This document shows positions 44,745-54,379 of a stretch of 64,000 bases of DNA, piece by piece. Position 1 is the first letter of the stretch. Each line of letters begins with the position of its first letter. The position numbers and the translations under genes were made by a program. Source of the stretch: CAWBRT01 sp050015355 (lineage in GTDB: Bacteria > Acidobacteriota > Terriglobia > Terriglobales > Acidobacteriaceae); the NCBI GenBank assembly GCA_050015355.1, contig JBEKBO010000004.1, positions 17,081-81,080 of the forward strand. The letters are read 5' to 3'. The notes under the pieces are model-generated. The model was not told the origin of the DNA and did no database searches. It worked only from the letters and a program-made list of their open reading frames with translations.

Positions 44745-45613
44745 TCGAAGCGCTCCCACCTCTCTCCAAACAGCCCGCGCGGCCGGACCAAAAGGATAAG
44801 GGCCATAAGGATGTACATAACGGCAGTCGAGGCCGCCGGGAAAAACTGTATGGTCAAGGCTACACTCACCCCGACAAGGAGGCCGGCAATGACCGTCCCT
44901 CTGAAACTGCCGAGCCCGCCGATGGTAACCACCACGAACGCCGGCATGATGGCCAGATCCGCCATCGACGGGACGACGCTCCACAACGGAGCCGCGAGCA
45001 CGCCGGCGATGCCAGCCAAGGCGGTGCCAAGACCGAAGGTGATCGTGAAAATAGTTCGGAGATTAATGCCGAGCATGCTGACCATCTCCGGGTCCCGGCT
45101 GCCAGCTCGAATCACTCGACCCCAGGGCGTTTTTTCCAGAAATAACCAAACCGCGATCAGGATGAGGATGGTGAGAGCCAGCACTGCCAAACGGTACTTG
45201 GTTACCAGGATCGGCCCATAGACGATAAACCCCGCCAAAAACTGTGGGGCGTCGAAGGGATGTCCGCGCGCGCCCCATACGGTCCGAATGAGCTCCTGCA
45301 AGAACAGCGCCAATCCGAAGGTGAGCAACAGCCCTAGCAGGGGCTCCTTGTTGTAAAGAGGACGCAAGAGAGTCGCTTCGACGATCATGCCCGCAAGCCC
45401 AACGATAATCGGCGACAGGATGACTATCGCCCCGTCGCCAACCAGCGGTCGCAGCGTCAGAGCGAAATAAGCGCCTAACGCAAAGAACGCACCGTGAGCG
45501 AAGTTCACGACGCCAATCATGCCGAAGATGATGGAAAGCCCTTCCGCGATGACGATATAGAGGAAGCCCAGGACCAGCCCGTTGATTACCTGGGCGAGCA
45601 CGACTCCAAACAT
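44741..45613 (-). CDS. ABC transporter permease (LivH family)
   Basis: A 290-residue membrane protein. LivH features: NGLVLGFLYIVIAEGLSIIFGMIGVVNFAHGAFFALGAY at the start and VVTIGGLGSFRGTVIAGLLVG late in the protein. Its stop overlaps the start of the triple-fusion gene (ATGA), so the two are translationally coupled. It would pair with the LivM domain of that fusion to form the channel. The binding-protein gene lies 84 bases upstream. Confidence 0.93.
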   Translation of the reverse strand: MFGVVLAQVINGLVLGFLYIVIAEGLSIIFGMIGVVNFAHGAFFALGAYFALTLRPLVGDGAIVILSPIIVGLAGMIVEATLLRPLYNKEPLLGLLLTFGLALFLQELIRTVWGARGHPFDAPQFLAGFIVYGPILVTKYRLAVLALTILILIAVWLFLEKTPWGRVIRAGSRDPEMVSMLGINLRTIFTITFGLGTALAGIAGVLAAPLWSVVPSMADLAIMPAFVVVTIGGLGSFRGTVIAGLLVGVSVALTIQFFPAASTAVMYILMALILLVRPRGLFGERWERFE

Positions 45614-45697
45614 GCGTTGTTCCTTATCCGCTAATCACGAAATAGACGCACGCCGGCGCGGAAGCAGGTGCTGACGTGCTGGGAATGGGGCTGATGA

Positions 45698-46996
45698 CTA
45701 CAGCGGCCCCAGGTTGCACCCGACCTCCTGCTTGGTCCCATAAAAGGCATCCAGCTCCTTCGCACCGCCCTGCGGGAATTGGGCAAGGACGTCGAAGTAG
45801 TCGAACTTATCGGTGATCTTCTGCTTCACGCGGGCCACGATCACCGGCTGAATGAGCTGGTGGTCCCATGAGCGGAAGTAGATAGGCATTTCCTTGTAAC
45901 CTTCAAACTTGTATCCCTCGAGGAACTCCACCAATTTCTTCGAATCGGTCGAGCCAGTCTTCTGGATCGCGGTCAGAATGGACGTCATGCCGAACCAGTC
46001 CTGCCAGGCTTCAACCTCGGGCGGCTCGCCGAACTTGGCTTGGTACTTCTTGGCGAATGCCTGGCTCTTCGGCGTATTGTACGGACCGCTATAGTTCCAG
46101 AGCTTCGGGTAGACACCGGTCGAGGCCTGTGGCCCGGCGGCCCATAGATCAGAGTCGTTGACAATGGGCGAGGAAATCAAGACTTTGCCGGTCATGCCGA
46201 TCGCTTGGAACTGCTTCAAAAAGTTCGTAAGATCGCTGCCGCCGAACGTCACGAACGCTACCTGCGGGTTACTGCCGCGCAACTTCAACAAGAACGCGCT
46301 GAAATCGCTCGTCCCCAACGGCGCCTGATCCTGCCCGACGATGGTGGCGCCAGGATCCTTCGCTTTAAGGTAATCCCTCATCTGATTGTAGGAGTCGATG
46401 CCCCACGCGTAGGACGCCGAGAGGAAATACCAGCGCTTATTTTTCCCATTATCCGACAACGATGCGTAAATGGTTCGCACGGTGACATGGCTCGGCAAAT
46501 CGACCCGGAAGGTGTATCGGTTACAGTCCTTCCCCGTGATCTCCGTCGCGTTTGGCCCGGAGGCCATCAGCAATATCTTGTTCTGCAAGGCAACAGGCAT
46601 CATGGCTAGAATGTCGCCACTGCTGATGCCGCCATCAATAGCTACGACTTTATCCACTTCGATCATCTTCCGCATGCGCTGCACAGAGGCCTGCGGAGTG
46701 GATTCGTCTTCCCAGATCACCTGGACCGGACGGCCCAGAACTTTACCCCCGAAATCCTCCACGGCGAGCATGGCTCCGTTATGGCCATTTTCGCCTTGCA
46801 CCGTGTAGGTCCCGGACTTGGGCAATAGAACGCCTATCTTGATCGGCTCATTGGACTGGGCTGCTGCCCATGAGCTTAAGCCGACGAACAACAAGAGGGC
46901 GAGCGCAATAAGAAACAATGCTCGCTTCCTGCTTAGCTGTTGTTGGCTGCAACGGGTGAACTCCCGCCCGAGAAGGCTGGCAATTTCTTGATTCAT
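45698..46996 (-). CDS. ABC substrate-binding protein (LivK/amide-urea type)
   Basis: A 432-residue exported binding protein; a long N-terminus precedes a hydrophobic signal segment (ALFLIALALLLFVGLSSWAAAQS). Seen are IKIGVLLPKSGTYTVQGENGHNGAMLAVEDFGGKV, QVIWEDESTPQASVQRMRKMIE and DGGISSGDILAMMPVAL. The family spans amino acids, aromatic acids and amides; the C-terminal half has a Trp-rich DSDLWAAGPQ and EVEAWQDWFG not seen in the other LivK-type protein here, so the ligand differs. It is the first gene of the second Liv operon and has a good promoter upstream. Confidence 0.91.
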   Translation of the reverse strand: MNQEIASLLGREFTRCSQQQLSRKRALFLIALALLLFVGLSSWAAAQSNEPIKIGVLLPKSGTYTVQGENGHNGAMLAVEDFGGKVLGRPVQVIWEDESTPQASVQRMRKMIEVDKVVAIDGGISSGDILAMMPVALQNKILLMASGPNATEITGKDCNRYTFRVDLPSHVTVRTIYASLSDNGKNKRWYFLSASYAWGIDSYNQMRDYLKAKDPGATIVGQDQAPLGTSDFSAFLLKLRGSNPQVAFVTFGGSDLTNFLKQFQAIGMTGKVLISSPIVNDSDLWAAGPQASTGVYPKLWNYSGPYNTPKSQAFAKKYQAKFGEPPEVEAWQDWFGMTSILTAIQKTGSTDSKKLVEFLEGYKFEGYKEMPIYFRSWDHQLIQPVIVARVKQKITDKFDYFDVLAQFPQGGAKELDAFYGTKQEVGCNLGPL

Positions 46997-47032
46997 AACG
47001 CGTTCCCCCCACGTGGAAAATGCGGCAGAACC

Positions 47033-47061
47033 TTATAATATTGCGGCTGCCCTTCCGTCAA
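47033..47061 (-). promoter_or_regulatory. Sigma-70-like promoter for the second Liv operon
   Basis: On the minus strand: TTGACG (47056-47061), 17-base spacer, TTATAA (47033-47038), 36 bases before the binding-protein ATG at 46996. Both hexamers match consensus in four to five positions and the spacing is ideal. Confidence 0.6.
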
Positions 47062-47184
47062 GGAAAATCGTTGGACGCAATAAGTGGTATGGATCGTCAG
47101 TTGAAAAAGGACTGCCGTTTCAGAATACTTGCTGCACTCTGCTGATATAGCTGTGATGCGGAATAGATATGCCGGCTTGCAGAA

Positions 47185-47385
47185 TTACGAGTCAGTAGGT
47201 CGGAAGTCTGGATTTCTCAGGGGCACCAACTCGGGCGCACAGCAGGCGAACTGGCTGTTGCCGCTCACCACATCGGAGATGGCTGCGTCCACTTGTTTGT
47301 TTTGCGCAAGCGCGGGAGCGGCGATGAGCAGCGTTGAAAGGACGAGCATGGCGGCCAGTAGCTTGAGTGTGCGAGATGGGGACAT
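47185..47385 (-). CDS. Small exported hypothetical protein
   Basis: 66 residues with AGGAGA before the ATG. Residues 1-27 form a textbook signal peptide (LLAAMLVLSTLLIAAPALAQ). The mature part is only ~38 residues, with NKQVDAAISDVVSGNSQF and one CC pair, and matches nothing I know. It may be a small periplasmic protein, or the start of a binding-protein gene whose body was lost. It lies upstream of the Liv operon promoter on the same strand. Confidence 0.45.
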   Translation of the reverse strand: MSPSRTLKLLAAMLVLSTLLIAAPALAQNKQVDAAISDVVSGNSQFACCAPELVPLRNPDFRPTDS

Positions 47386-47545
47386 TGTCGGATCTCCTAT
47401 CGCTCTTTCCTTGGGGCCGGGACAACTTATCTATTGAACGTGCGACGCTGCGATCTTGCGCCCGTTCCGCGGGATGCACAACTTTCTGAACGTCACCAGC
47501 AGTCTGCCACAGCGAGGGAACCGCTGCTTTACAATGCAATATATC

Positions 47546-47574
47546 TTGCTTCCGAGGAAAAGCTAATTCATAAT
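47546..47574 (+). promoter_or_regulatory. Candidate sigma-70 promoter for the MFS gene
   Basis: TTGCTT, 17-base spacer, CATAAT, followed by a ~130-base leader before the MFS start at 47715. The -10 is close to consensus and the -35 has only the TTG conserved. The rest of the ~330 bases between 47386 and 47714 holds no recognisable gene. Confidence 0.4.
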
Positions 47575-47714
47575 GCGCTTCGCAAAAGTTTAAGGTTGGC
47601 GCGATAGTTCCTAAGGCTGCGCGCAGTATGGTCATCTGTGCGGCAGGTGAGTTGTCAACGCGGCGATGAACTAATCGCGGGCCGGGTTGCTGAACCGAGC
47701 GCCAGGAGATCGAA

Positions 47715-49034
47715 ATGAGCAGCCAAACACCTGAGATCGAGACGAAACCAGTAGCGCCGGTTGCAACCGGGGTTGAAGCTCCAAGCAAGGTTCGGGTCTG
47801 GCTGGCAGCGCTGCTGTCGTTCACACTTTTGGTCGCCTACCTGGATCGGGTAAACGTCTCGGTGGTGATCGCCTCTCCCCGTTTCCTGGAAGACATGGGG
47901 TTGAAGAACAACCCTGTAGGCCAAGGGTTGCTGATGAGCTTCTTCCTGGTTGCGTACGGACTAGGTAACGTTCTGCTTGGCCCGGTGGGAGACCGATTGG
48001 GACCGCGTAAGGCCATGACCATTGCCCTGATTGGCTGGACGATTCCGTGCTCCATTGGCGCAATGGCAAGATCGGTGAGTGTTCTTTACGCTTCGAGGTT
48101 CATACTGGGAGCCGGCGAAGCGATGCACTACCCGATGCAGATTTCCTACGTCAAGAGCTGGTATCCCCTGCAGGAAAGAGCCAAGGCCAACTCAACCTGG
48201 ATACTCGGGCAGATGATAGGGCCAGGCATAGCCATGCCCCTGTTTGCCACCATCGTCGCTGCCTATGGTTGGCGCGCCACCTTTTGGCTATGCGCCGTGT
48301 TAGGCATAGTTGTGACCCCGTGCATCTGGTACTTCACCACCGACCGTCCGGAGCAGCATCGGGGCGTCAACAAGGCGGAACTCGAACACATCCTCAAGGG
48401 ACAGGTGCTTGATAAGGCGCCGAAAGAGAAGGGGATTCAAGCGAGCTCGCCTTTAAAGAACTACCTCACACTGATAAAAAATCCCGACTTTGTTTGTTGC
48501 ACGTTATCTTATTGGGCATCGGTGAGCATGTGGTGGGGAATGATGTCGTGGCTACCGCAGTATCTGAAAGTGGCTCGCGGCTTTTCCTGGGCAAAGATGG
48601 GGTTCTTCTCTTCCCTGCCGTTCTTTGTTGGCCTCCTCGGTTTGATCAGCGCCGGCATAATCGCCGACCGGCTGAAGAAAGCCGGCATGATGAACTGCAT
48701 AGGGCTTGCTGGATGCGCAACCTTTATCGGCCTGGGGGCGCTGGTTCACAACAACAACCTGGGAGCGTGTCTGATCGCGGTGGCATTCTTCTTTAAGGGT
48801 GTTTCGGTACCGATGGCCTGGACACTGCTGCAATCATTCACACCGGCCAACATGATCGGTCAGGCCGCCGGCCTGCAAAACGGTTCTTCGAACCTGATTG
48901 GTTCGTTGTCGCCGGTCATAGTGGGATTCCTGATCGCGGCTACCGGTACCTATACAGCGGGTCTCATGTTCCTGATGGCGTTCGGATACCTTGGCGCCGT
49001 GGCCGGCTTTTTCCTTGTCTTGAGGAAGTACTAG
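47715..49034 (+). CDS. MFS transporter, ACS family
   Basis: A 439-residue, 12-helix carrier with CAGGAGATCG before ATG. Landmarks: AYLDRVNVSVVIASPRFLEDMG (helix 1), YGLGNVLLGPVGDRLGPRKAM (ACS loop 2-3), RFILGAGEAMHYPMQISYVKSW (helix 4-5), FTTDRPEQHRGVNKAE (central loop) and WWGMMSWLPQYLKVARGFSWAK. Typical substrates are hexuronates, aldarates or aromatic acids. The CocE-type hydrolase gene follows on the same strand, so the pair may import and cleave an ester or amide-type compound. Confidence 0.92.
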   Translation: MSSQTPEIETKPVAPVATGVEAPSKVRVWLAALLSFTLLVAYLDRVNVSVVIASPRFLEDMGLKNNPVGQGLLMSFFLVAYGLGNVLLGPVGDRLGPRKAMTIALIGWTIPCSIGAMARSVSVLYASRFILGAGEAMHYPMQISYVKSWYPLQERAKANSTWILGQMIGPGIAMPLFATIVAAYGWRATFWLCAVLGIVVTPCIWYFTTDRPEQHRGVNKAELEHILKGQVLDKAPKEKGIQASSPLKNYLTLIKNPDFVCCTLSYWASVSMWWGMMSWLPQYLKVARGFSWAKMGFFSSLPFFVGLLGLISAGIIADRLKKAGMMNCIGLAGCATFIGLGALVHNNNLGACLIAVAFFFKGVSVPMAWTLLQSFTPANMIGQAAGLQNGSSNLIGSLSPVIVGFLIAATGTYTAGLMFLMAFGYLGAVAGFFLVLRKY

Positions 49035-49196
49035 AGCTTGTTCGAAGATGAGAGGCTGGATTTTACGCCACGCTGCGCGGCCCCGAATCCCGATTACCAA
49101 AGGCATACTCTGCAGCAAAGGACTTGCCGCCAAGGCTAGTTGACAACACAGTTACGTTCGGTAGCCAATAGTATTCGCGCAAGGAGCGTTAGCCAA

Positions 49197-50957
49197 GTGA
49201 GCCGACTACCTGAAGTCAAGGCGCGAAGCGAGGTGCGGGACGGGATGCGTATCGAATGGAATGTGCCCATTCCCATGGACGACGGCATCGTCCTCCGGGC
49301 GGATGTGTACCGCCCGGTTGCAGATGGCCACTACCCGGTAATTCTGAGCTATGGAGTCTATGCCAAAGGTCTCTCCTTCCAGGAAGGCTATCCAATGCAG
49401 TGGGAGAAGATGGTCACCGACCATCCGGAAATCCTCCAGGGCTCGACCAACAAATATCAGAACTGGGAGACCACCGATCCGGAGCGTTGGGTGCCGCATG
49501 GGTATGCCGTGGTCCGGGTGGATTCCCGCGGCGCCGGCTGGTCCCCGGGTTTAATGGACCCCAACTGCCCGAAAGAAATCGACGACCTTTATCAGTGTAT
49601 CGAGTGGGCAGGGACGCAGCCGTGGAGCAACGGCAAGGTTGGCATGCTCGGCATCTCCTATTACGCGTTTAACCAGTGGAAAGTGGCGACGAAGCATCCG
49701 CCTCACTTGGCAGCGATCATTCCTTGGGAGGGACGGACCGACAACTACCGCGACGCCGCTTATCACGGCGGCATTCTGTGCCAATTCCAAGAGCGCTGGG
49801 CGAAGCACCAGGTGGTCAACGTACAGTACGGCAGGGGAGAGAAAGCCAGGAAAAATCCGAATACCGGTGAGTCGATCGCCGGTCCGCTGACGCTGTCCGA
49901 TGAAGAGTTGGCGCAAAACCGCGTAAATCCCTACGAAGCACTTAAGGAGCATCCGCTCAACGATGAGTGGCAGCGCGCACGCGCCGCCGATCTTTCGAAG
50001 GTGACCGTCCCTCTGCTAACCTGCGCTAACTGGGGAGGCCAAGGCAATCACCCGCGGGGCAATTTCAACGGATTCATGGAATCGCCGTCGAAGCAAAAGT
50101 GGCTGGAGGCTCACGGCGACTCCCATTGGTCGCTTTTCTACAGCAACTATGGGCTCGCTCTACAGAAGCGCTTCTTTGACTACTTCCTGAAAGGTATCGA
50201 TAACGGCTGGGAAAAAGAACAGCCGCGCGTCCAGCTTAACGTTCGTCACCCTGGCGAAAGGTTTGTATTGCGGGGCGAGAATGAGTGGCCGTTGGCGCGC
50301 ACCCAGTGGACGAAGTTCTACCTCGATCCTGCCGCCATGGCTCTCGACCCGTCTCCTGTCGCCAAAGGAGCGCCAATCGAGTATGACGCCCTGGGCAAGG
50401 GCCTCACTTTCTGGATGCCTCCCTCGGCCAAGGATATGGAGATTACCGGCCCGGTGGCGGCCAAGCTGTTCATCTCGTCTTCGACCAAAGATGCCGACCT
50501 CTTCCTGATCGTGCGCGTCTTCGACCCGCAGGGCAAGGAACTGACTTTCATGGGCGCGACGGACCCTAACACCCCGATTGCCAATGGTTGGCTGCGGGCT
50601 TCTCATCGCCGGCTCGACCCTGCGCGCACCAAGCCGTACCAGCCATTTCACCCGCATGACCGCCTGGAGCCACTGACCCCGGGCGAGATCTACGAGTGCG
50701 ATATTGAAATTCTGCCCACTTGCATTGTCGTGCCGGCGGGCTGGCGGGTCGCGCTCAGTGTTCGCGGCAAGGATTACGAATACGAAGGCGAAATAAGTGA
50801 GTTCGGGAAGAAGTTCCACTACGGAACGCGGGGTACGGGAGGCATGACGCACGAAGATCCTGACAACCGGCCAAAGGATATCTATGGCGGCAAAGTGAAA
50901 CTGTATGCCGGCGGCAAGTGGGCGTCTTATCTTCTGCTGCCGATTATTCCTGCCTAA
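49197..50957 (+). CDS. CocE/NonD family hydrolase (X-Pro dipeptidyl-peptidase S15 type)
   Basis: A 586-residue serine hydrolase. I choose the GTG at 49197, ten bases after AAGGAG; the frame extends to a TTG at 49140 without a ribosome site. The catalytic alpha/beta domain has RADVYRPVADGHYPVILSYG, VVRVDSRGAGWSPG (oxyanion), the nucleophile elbow VGMLGISYYAFNQW and HGDSHWS with a likely catalytic His. The C-terminal jelly-roll has DLFLIVRVFDPQGKE and GEIYECDIEILPTC. Members cleave cocaine-like esters, acyl peptides, lactones or glutaryl amides. No signal peptide is visible, so it is cytosolic. Confidence 0.9.
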   Translation: MSRLPEVKARSEVRDGMRIEWNVPIPMDDGIVLRADVYRPVADGHYPVILSYGVYAKGLSFQEGYPMQWEKMVTDHPEILQGSTNKYQNWETTDPERWVPHGYAVVRVDSRGAGWSPGLMDPNCPKEIDDLYQCIEWAGTQPWSNGKVGMLGISYYAFNQWKVATKHPPHLAAIIPWEGRTDNYRDAAYHGGILCQFQERWAKHQVVNVQYGRGEKARKNPNTGESIAGPLTLSDEELAQNRVNPYEALKEHPLNDEWQRARAADLSKVTVPLLTCANWGGQGNHPRGNFNGFMESPSKQKWLEAHGDSHWSLFYSNYGLALQKRFFDYFLKGIDNGWEKEQPRVQLNVRHPGERFVLRGENEWPLARTQWTKFYLDPAAMALDPSPVAKGAPIEYDALGKGLTFWMPPSAKDMEITGPVAAKLFISSSTKDADLFLIVRVFDPQGKELTFMGATDPNTPIANGWLRASHRRLDPARTKPYQPFHPHDRLEPLTPGEIYECDIEILPTCIVVPAGWRVALSVRGKDYEYEGEISEFGKKFHYGTRGTGGMTHEDPDNRPKDIYGGKVKLYAGGKWASYLLLPIIPA

Positions 50958-51047
50958 TAACGGGTCCTAAAACCACCAGCCAGTCTGCAAGCAGCAGTTG
51001 CGGCCGCACCCTGCTCACTCTTAATATCCGCGGTTAGCGGTGGGCCG

Positions 51048-52232
51048 TCATTTGCCTAAGTATTTCTCGGGCGACTGGATGGCTTCAGCCAAGTCCTGCA
51101 AAAAAGTAGCCGCTCGCGCGCCATCAACCGCGCGGTGGTCGGCCGACAGCGTCAAGGTCATCATTGGCCGAATACCCGGCTTGCCGTCGACCGGCACCAC
51201 TCGATCCGCAATCCGCGCGACCGCCAGAATCGCCACCTGCGGCGGGCTGATGATCGCGTTGAAAGCATCGACGTTGTACATGCCAAGATTGCTAATCGTG
51301 AAGGTCGCGCCCGTAATATCTGAAGAACGCAGGCGTCCCGCTCTGGCACGCTCGGCCATATCGCGCCGCTGAACGGCAATTTCGCCCAAAGCTGTAGTGC
51401 CGGCATTGGGAATCACCGCCGCCGCCACCCCATCCTCTACGGCCATGGCGATGCCAATGTTCACTTGTCTATTAGGGCGGATTCCCTGGTCAGTCCACGC
51501 CGAGTTCATCCGCGGGTGCTTGGCCAGCACGCGAGCCACCAGCGCAACCAGCAGATCGGTGTGTGTGGGTCGCACCCTGAACGCCTTTTCAATTTCCGGC
51601 AAGAACCTCTCGCGTGCCGCCAGAAGTGCGCCGGCATCGACCTTACGGACGACGAAGAAGTGCGGTACGCTGGTCCAGCTCTTGGTTGTTCGCTCCGCCA
51701 TGAGCCTGGCAGTCGAGCTTAGCGTTTCCAGCTCCGGCTGGGCAGGAGCGCCGCTGGCTTCAACCAGCGCCAGAATATCTGTCGTCAGAATCTCTCCACC
51801 AGACCCCGACCCGCGCACCCGGCTCAGCTCGATTCCATGCTCTTTGGCAAGGCGGCGCGCTTTGGGAGAGATCTTTGGTTGCGCAGCCGCAGGCTTCGCT
51901 GCTTCGCTGACGACCGCCGGGGGTGGGGTTTCGGGCCCGGTCGTCATCCGTCGACCGGACTCGCGCGGCGTCTCCTCAACCGGCGGAACCTCGCCGGGAA
52001 GAAGAATCCACGCGATCGTTTGTCCGACGGGCACCTCGGCTCCTGGCTGCACGGTTACGGCAGCGAGCACCCCATCACCCGGAGATTCAATTTCCATTAC
52101 CGCTTTATCAGTTTCAATTTCCAGCAGTGGCTCTCCCCTGGCTACGGTTTGACCTTCCTGCTTAAGCCAGGACACAAGCTTCCCGGTCTCCTGCGCCATC
52201 TCAAGAGCGGGCATCACAACCCTTATAGCCAT
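51048..52232 (-). CDS. 2-oxoacid/acetoin dehydrogenase E2 component (dihydrolipoamide acyltransferase)
   Basis: A 394-residue E2. Residues ~1-80 are one lipoyl domain with EIETDKAVMEIESP (lipoylated Lys near 43). A Pro-rich linker leads to a peripheral subunit-binding domain (ISPKARRLAKEHGIELSRVRGSG, ~120-155). The catalytic domain from ~165 ends with the active-site motif SADHRAVDGARAATFL. It transfers the acyl group to CoA. The E1 genes lie upstream on the same strand, 160 bases away. A dihydrolipoamide dehydrogenase (E3) gene is missing from the cluster and must be supplied elsewhere. Confidence 0.92.
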   Translation of the reverse strand: MAIRVVMPALEMAQETGKLVSWLKQEGQTVARGEPLLEIETDKAVMEIESPGDGVLAAVTVQPGAEVPVGQTIAWILLPGEVPPVEETPRESGRRMTTGPETPPPAVVSEAAKPAAAQPKISPKARRLAKEHGIELSRVRGSGSGGEILTTDILALVEASGAPAQPELETLSSTARLMAERTTKSWTSVPHFFVVRKVDAGALLAARERFLPEIEKAFRVRPTHTDLLVALVARVLAKHPRMNSAWTDQGIRPNRQVNIGIAMAVEDGVAAAVIPNAGTTALGEIAVQRRDMAERARAGRLRSSDITGATFTISNLGMYNVDAFNAIISPPQVAILAVARIADRVVPVDGKPGIRPMMTLTLSADHRAVDGARAATFLQDLAEAIQSPEKYLGK

Positions 52233-52392
52233 AGTTCCTTACCGCGGAGGGCGACTCAGAAGCCCTTCATGATTTTGAAAGAATTTGACTGCCAATTGCT
52301 GAATTGTTCCGCCCTGCCGCAGCAACTCCCAGGCGCGGCAAATCGGTTACTCGCCCGCCGCGCCCGCACGGAATTCTGAACCTCCCCGTGTC

Positions 52393-53388
52393 TTAGGACT
52401 TGCCGCAAAGCTCGCGTGCGGCCTCGAATACCGACTTTTCGCTGGGCACGGTCGCATCTTCGAGTGGGGGCGAGAATGGAACCGGGACATGCATGGCTCC
52501 CATTCGTTTGACGGGCGCTTCCAGATGAAAGAAAGCGCCTTCGGCGATAACCGCGGCGATCTCGGCGGTAACGCCATAGCGTTCATAGCCTTCGTCCACG
52601 ACGATTACGCGCGAAGTCTTCGTCGCCGACTCGATAAGGGTTTTCTCATCCAGGGGCCAGATCGTCCGCGGATCGATAACTTCGGCGCTGATCCCGGCGT
52701 CCGCAAGCAAATCTGCCGCCCCCAGCGCGACCTGCACCATGCTGCTGGTCGCCACGATCGTGATGTCGTTGCCGGCACGCTTCACATCCGCGACCCCAAA
52801 AGGAATCGTATAATCCTCCGCCGGCACCGGTCCTTTCAGCTTGTACATCATTTTGTCTTCGAAAATGACGACCGGATTCTCGTCTCGAATGGCCGTCTTC
52901 ATCAGTCCCTTCGCGTCGTAGGGCGTCGAGGGCAAGACCACCTTAAGCCCCGGAATATGGCTGAACCAGGCATGGAGCGATTGCGAGTGCTGGGCAGCCG
53001 ACCGGCGGCCCGCGCCGAGCGTGGTCCGCATCACCATGGGGACCTTCCAGTGGCCTCCCGACATGTAGTGAATCTTGGCCGCCTGGTTCACCATCTGGTC
53101 CATGGTCAAGGTGACGAAATCGCCGAACATGATGTCCACGATCGGACGCAGGCCAGTCATCGCCGCACCGACCGCAAGACCGGTAAAGCCGGGCTCCGAG
53201 ATCGGAGTATCAATCACGCGCTCCGTGCCGAACTCCTCCACTAGCCCGGACAGCACTTTGAAAGGCGTGCCCGCCTCCGCGACATCTTCGCCGATGACGA
53301 ACACACGCGAATCACGGCGCATCTCTTCCGCAATCGCCTCTTTGACTGCTTCGCCAAACGTCAGTTCGCGATCCTTTGTTTCAGGCAT
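52393..53388 (-). CDS. 2-oxoacid/acetoin dehydrogenase E1 beta subunit
   Basis: A 331-residue E1beta from the ATG at 53388 (GGAGAAGGA upstream); the frame is open 40 codons further, antisense-like. Seen are LTFGEAVKEAIAEEMRRD, GEDVAEAGTPFKV, ISEPGFTGLAVGAAMTGLRPI, and the thiamin-binding face GDFVTLTMDQMVNQAAK. C-terminal VIDPRTIWPLDEKTLIES is the ligand-binding domain for E2. It overlaps the E1alpha gene by eight bases. Closest pattern is the AcoB/PdhB group. Confidence 0.92.
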   Translation of the reverse strand: MPETKDRELTFGEAVKEAIAEEMRRDSRVFVIGEDVAEAGTPFKVLSGLVEEFGTERVIDTPISEPGFTGLAVGAAMTGLRPIVDIMFGDFVTLTMDQMVNQAAKIHYMSGGHWKVPMVMRTTLGAGRRSAAQHSQSLHAWFSHIPGLKVVLPSTPYDAKGLMKTAIRDENPVVIFEDKMMYKLKGPVPAEDYTIPFGVADVKRAGNDITIVATSSMVQVALGAADLLADAGISAEVIDPRTIWPLDEKTLIESATKTSRVIVVDEGYERYGVTAEIAAVIAEGAFFHLEAPVKRMGAMHVPVPFSPPLEDATVPSEKSVFEAARELCGKS

Positions 53389-54379
53389 AAATATCCTTCT
53401 CCACTTGGTCCAGGCTGGGGTAAGGCGCCGCCAGAGCGGATTGCACAGCCGCCTCCATTTCGCCGGCAACCTCCGCCTCAATCTGCTTGAGAAGACTCGC
53501 ATCGGCAAACTTCTGTTCCATCAACCAAGCCGCATGACCCGTGATGGGATCGCGGTCGGTCATCCATCGCTGCTCCTCTTCCTTCGAACGATAGTACCCG
53601 CGGTTGATGTCGCCAACGTGATGGCCCCGATAGCGGTAGGTATTGCACAGCAGGAAAGCGGGACCCTCCCCACGGCGCGCTCTTTCGACCAGCCGTTTCG
53701 CCGCTGCATAAACCACACCGACGTTCTGTCCGTCCACGCTTTCGGCGTGCATCCCAAACGCGGCCGGCCGACCCAGAAGGTCGCCCGCGAATATCTCCGA
53801 ATTGGAGGTGTACTCGCTGTACAGATTGTTCTCGCAGAGATAGATGACGGGCAGTTTCCAGAGCTGTGCCAGGTTCATGGATTCATAAAGCAAGCCCTGT
53901 GCGACGGCTCCGTCCCCGAAGAAGCAGACCGACACTCTGCCGTTTCCCAAACGCTTCGCGGAAAATGCCGCTCCGGTGGCGATGCCCGCACTCCCGCCGA
54001 CGATTGCGTTTGCTCCCAGGTTGCCGGTAGCTGGGTCGGCAATGTGCATCGATCCGCCTTTGCCCCGGCAGTACCCGGCTTCCTTGCCGAGCAATTCCGC
54101 GAACATCCGCTCGGGCGAAGCTCCTTTTGCCAGACAGTGCCCATGGCCGCGATGGGTGCTGGTTATGTAATCGTCATTCCGGAGCGCATAACAAACTCCG
54201 ACCGCCACCGCCTCTTCGCCGCTATATAAGTGCGCCAGACCAGGCATGAGAGCCCGCGTATAGAGGTCATTTACGTGCTCTTCGAACAGACGGATGGCCA
54301 CCATCCGCCGGTACATATCGAGCCATTGCTTGACTCCAATCGCCGAGTCAGTTTCGGACTGTAGCGTGGGACCCGTCAT
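53381..54379 (-). CDS. 2-oxoacid/acetoin dehydrogenase E1 alpha subunit
   Basis: A 332-residue E1alpha. Seen are RLFEEHVNDLYTRALMPGLAHLYSGEEAVAVG, STHRGHGHCLAKG, GKGGSMHIADPATG and the thiamin-diphosphate motif GDGAVAQGLLYESMNLA ending in LCENN. The length and the GxxHLYxGEEAV pattern fit AcoA of acetoin dehydrogenase or the short pyruvate E1alpha. With E1beta and E2 it makes a three-gene operon. No acetoin regulator (AcoR) or AcoX gene is adjacent, so the substrate (acetoin, pyruvate or a branched oxoacid) is unresolved. Confidence 0.92.
   Translation of the reverse strand: MTGPTLQSETDSAIGVKQWLDMYRRMVAIRLFEEHVNDLYTRALMPGLAHLYSGEEAVAVGVCYALRNDDYITSTHRGHGHCLAKGASPERMFAELLGKEAGYCRGKGGSMHIADPATGNLGANAIVGGSAGIATGAAFSAKRLGNGRVSVCFFGDGAVAQGLLYESMNLAQLWKLPVIYLCENNLYSEYTSNSEIFAGDLLGRPAAFGMHAESVDGQNVGVVYAAAKRLVERARRGEGPAFLLCNTYRYRGHHVGDINRGYYRSKEEEQRWMTDRDPITGHAAWLMEQKFADASLLKQIEAEVAGEMEAAVQSALAAPYPSLDQVEKDIYA

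Noticed and set aside
52489..54229. Two long plus frames (251 and 384 codons) opposite the E1 genes
   Set aside because: Antisense to well-supported E1alpha/E1beta genes; no independent evidence.
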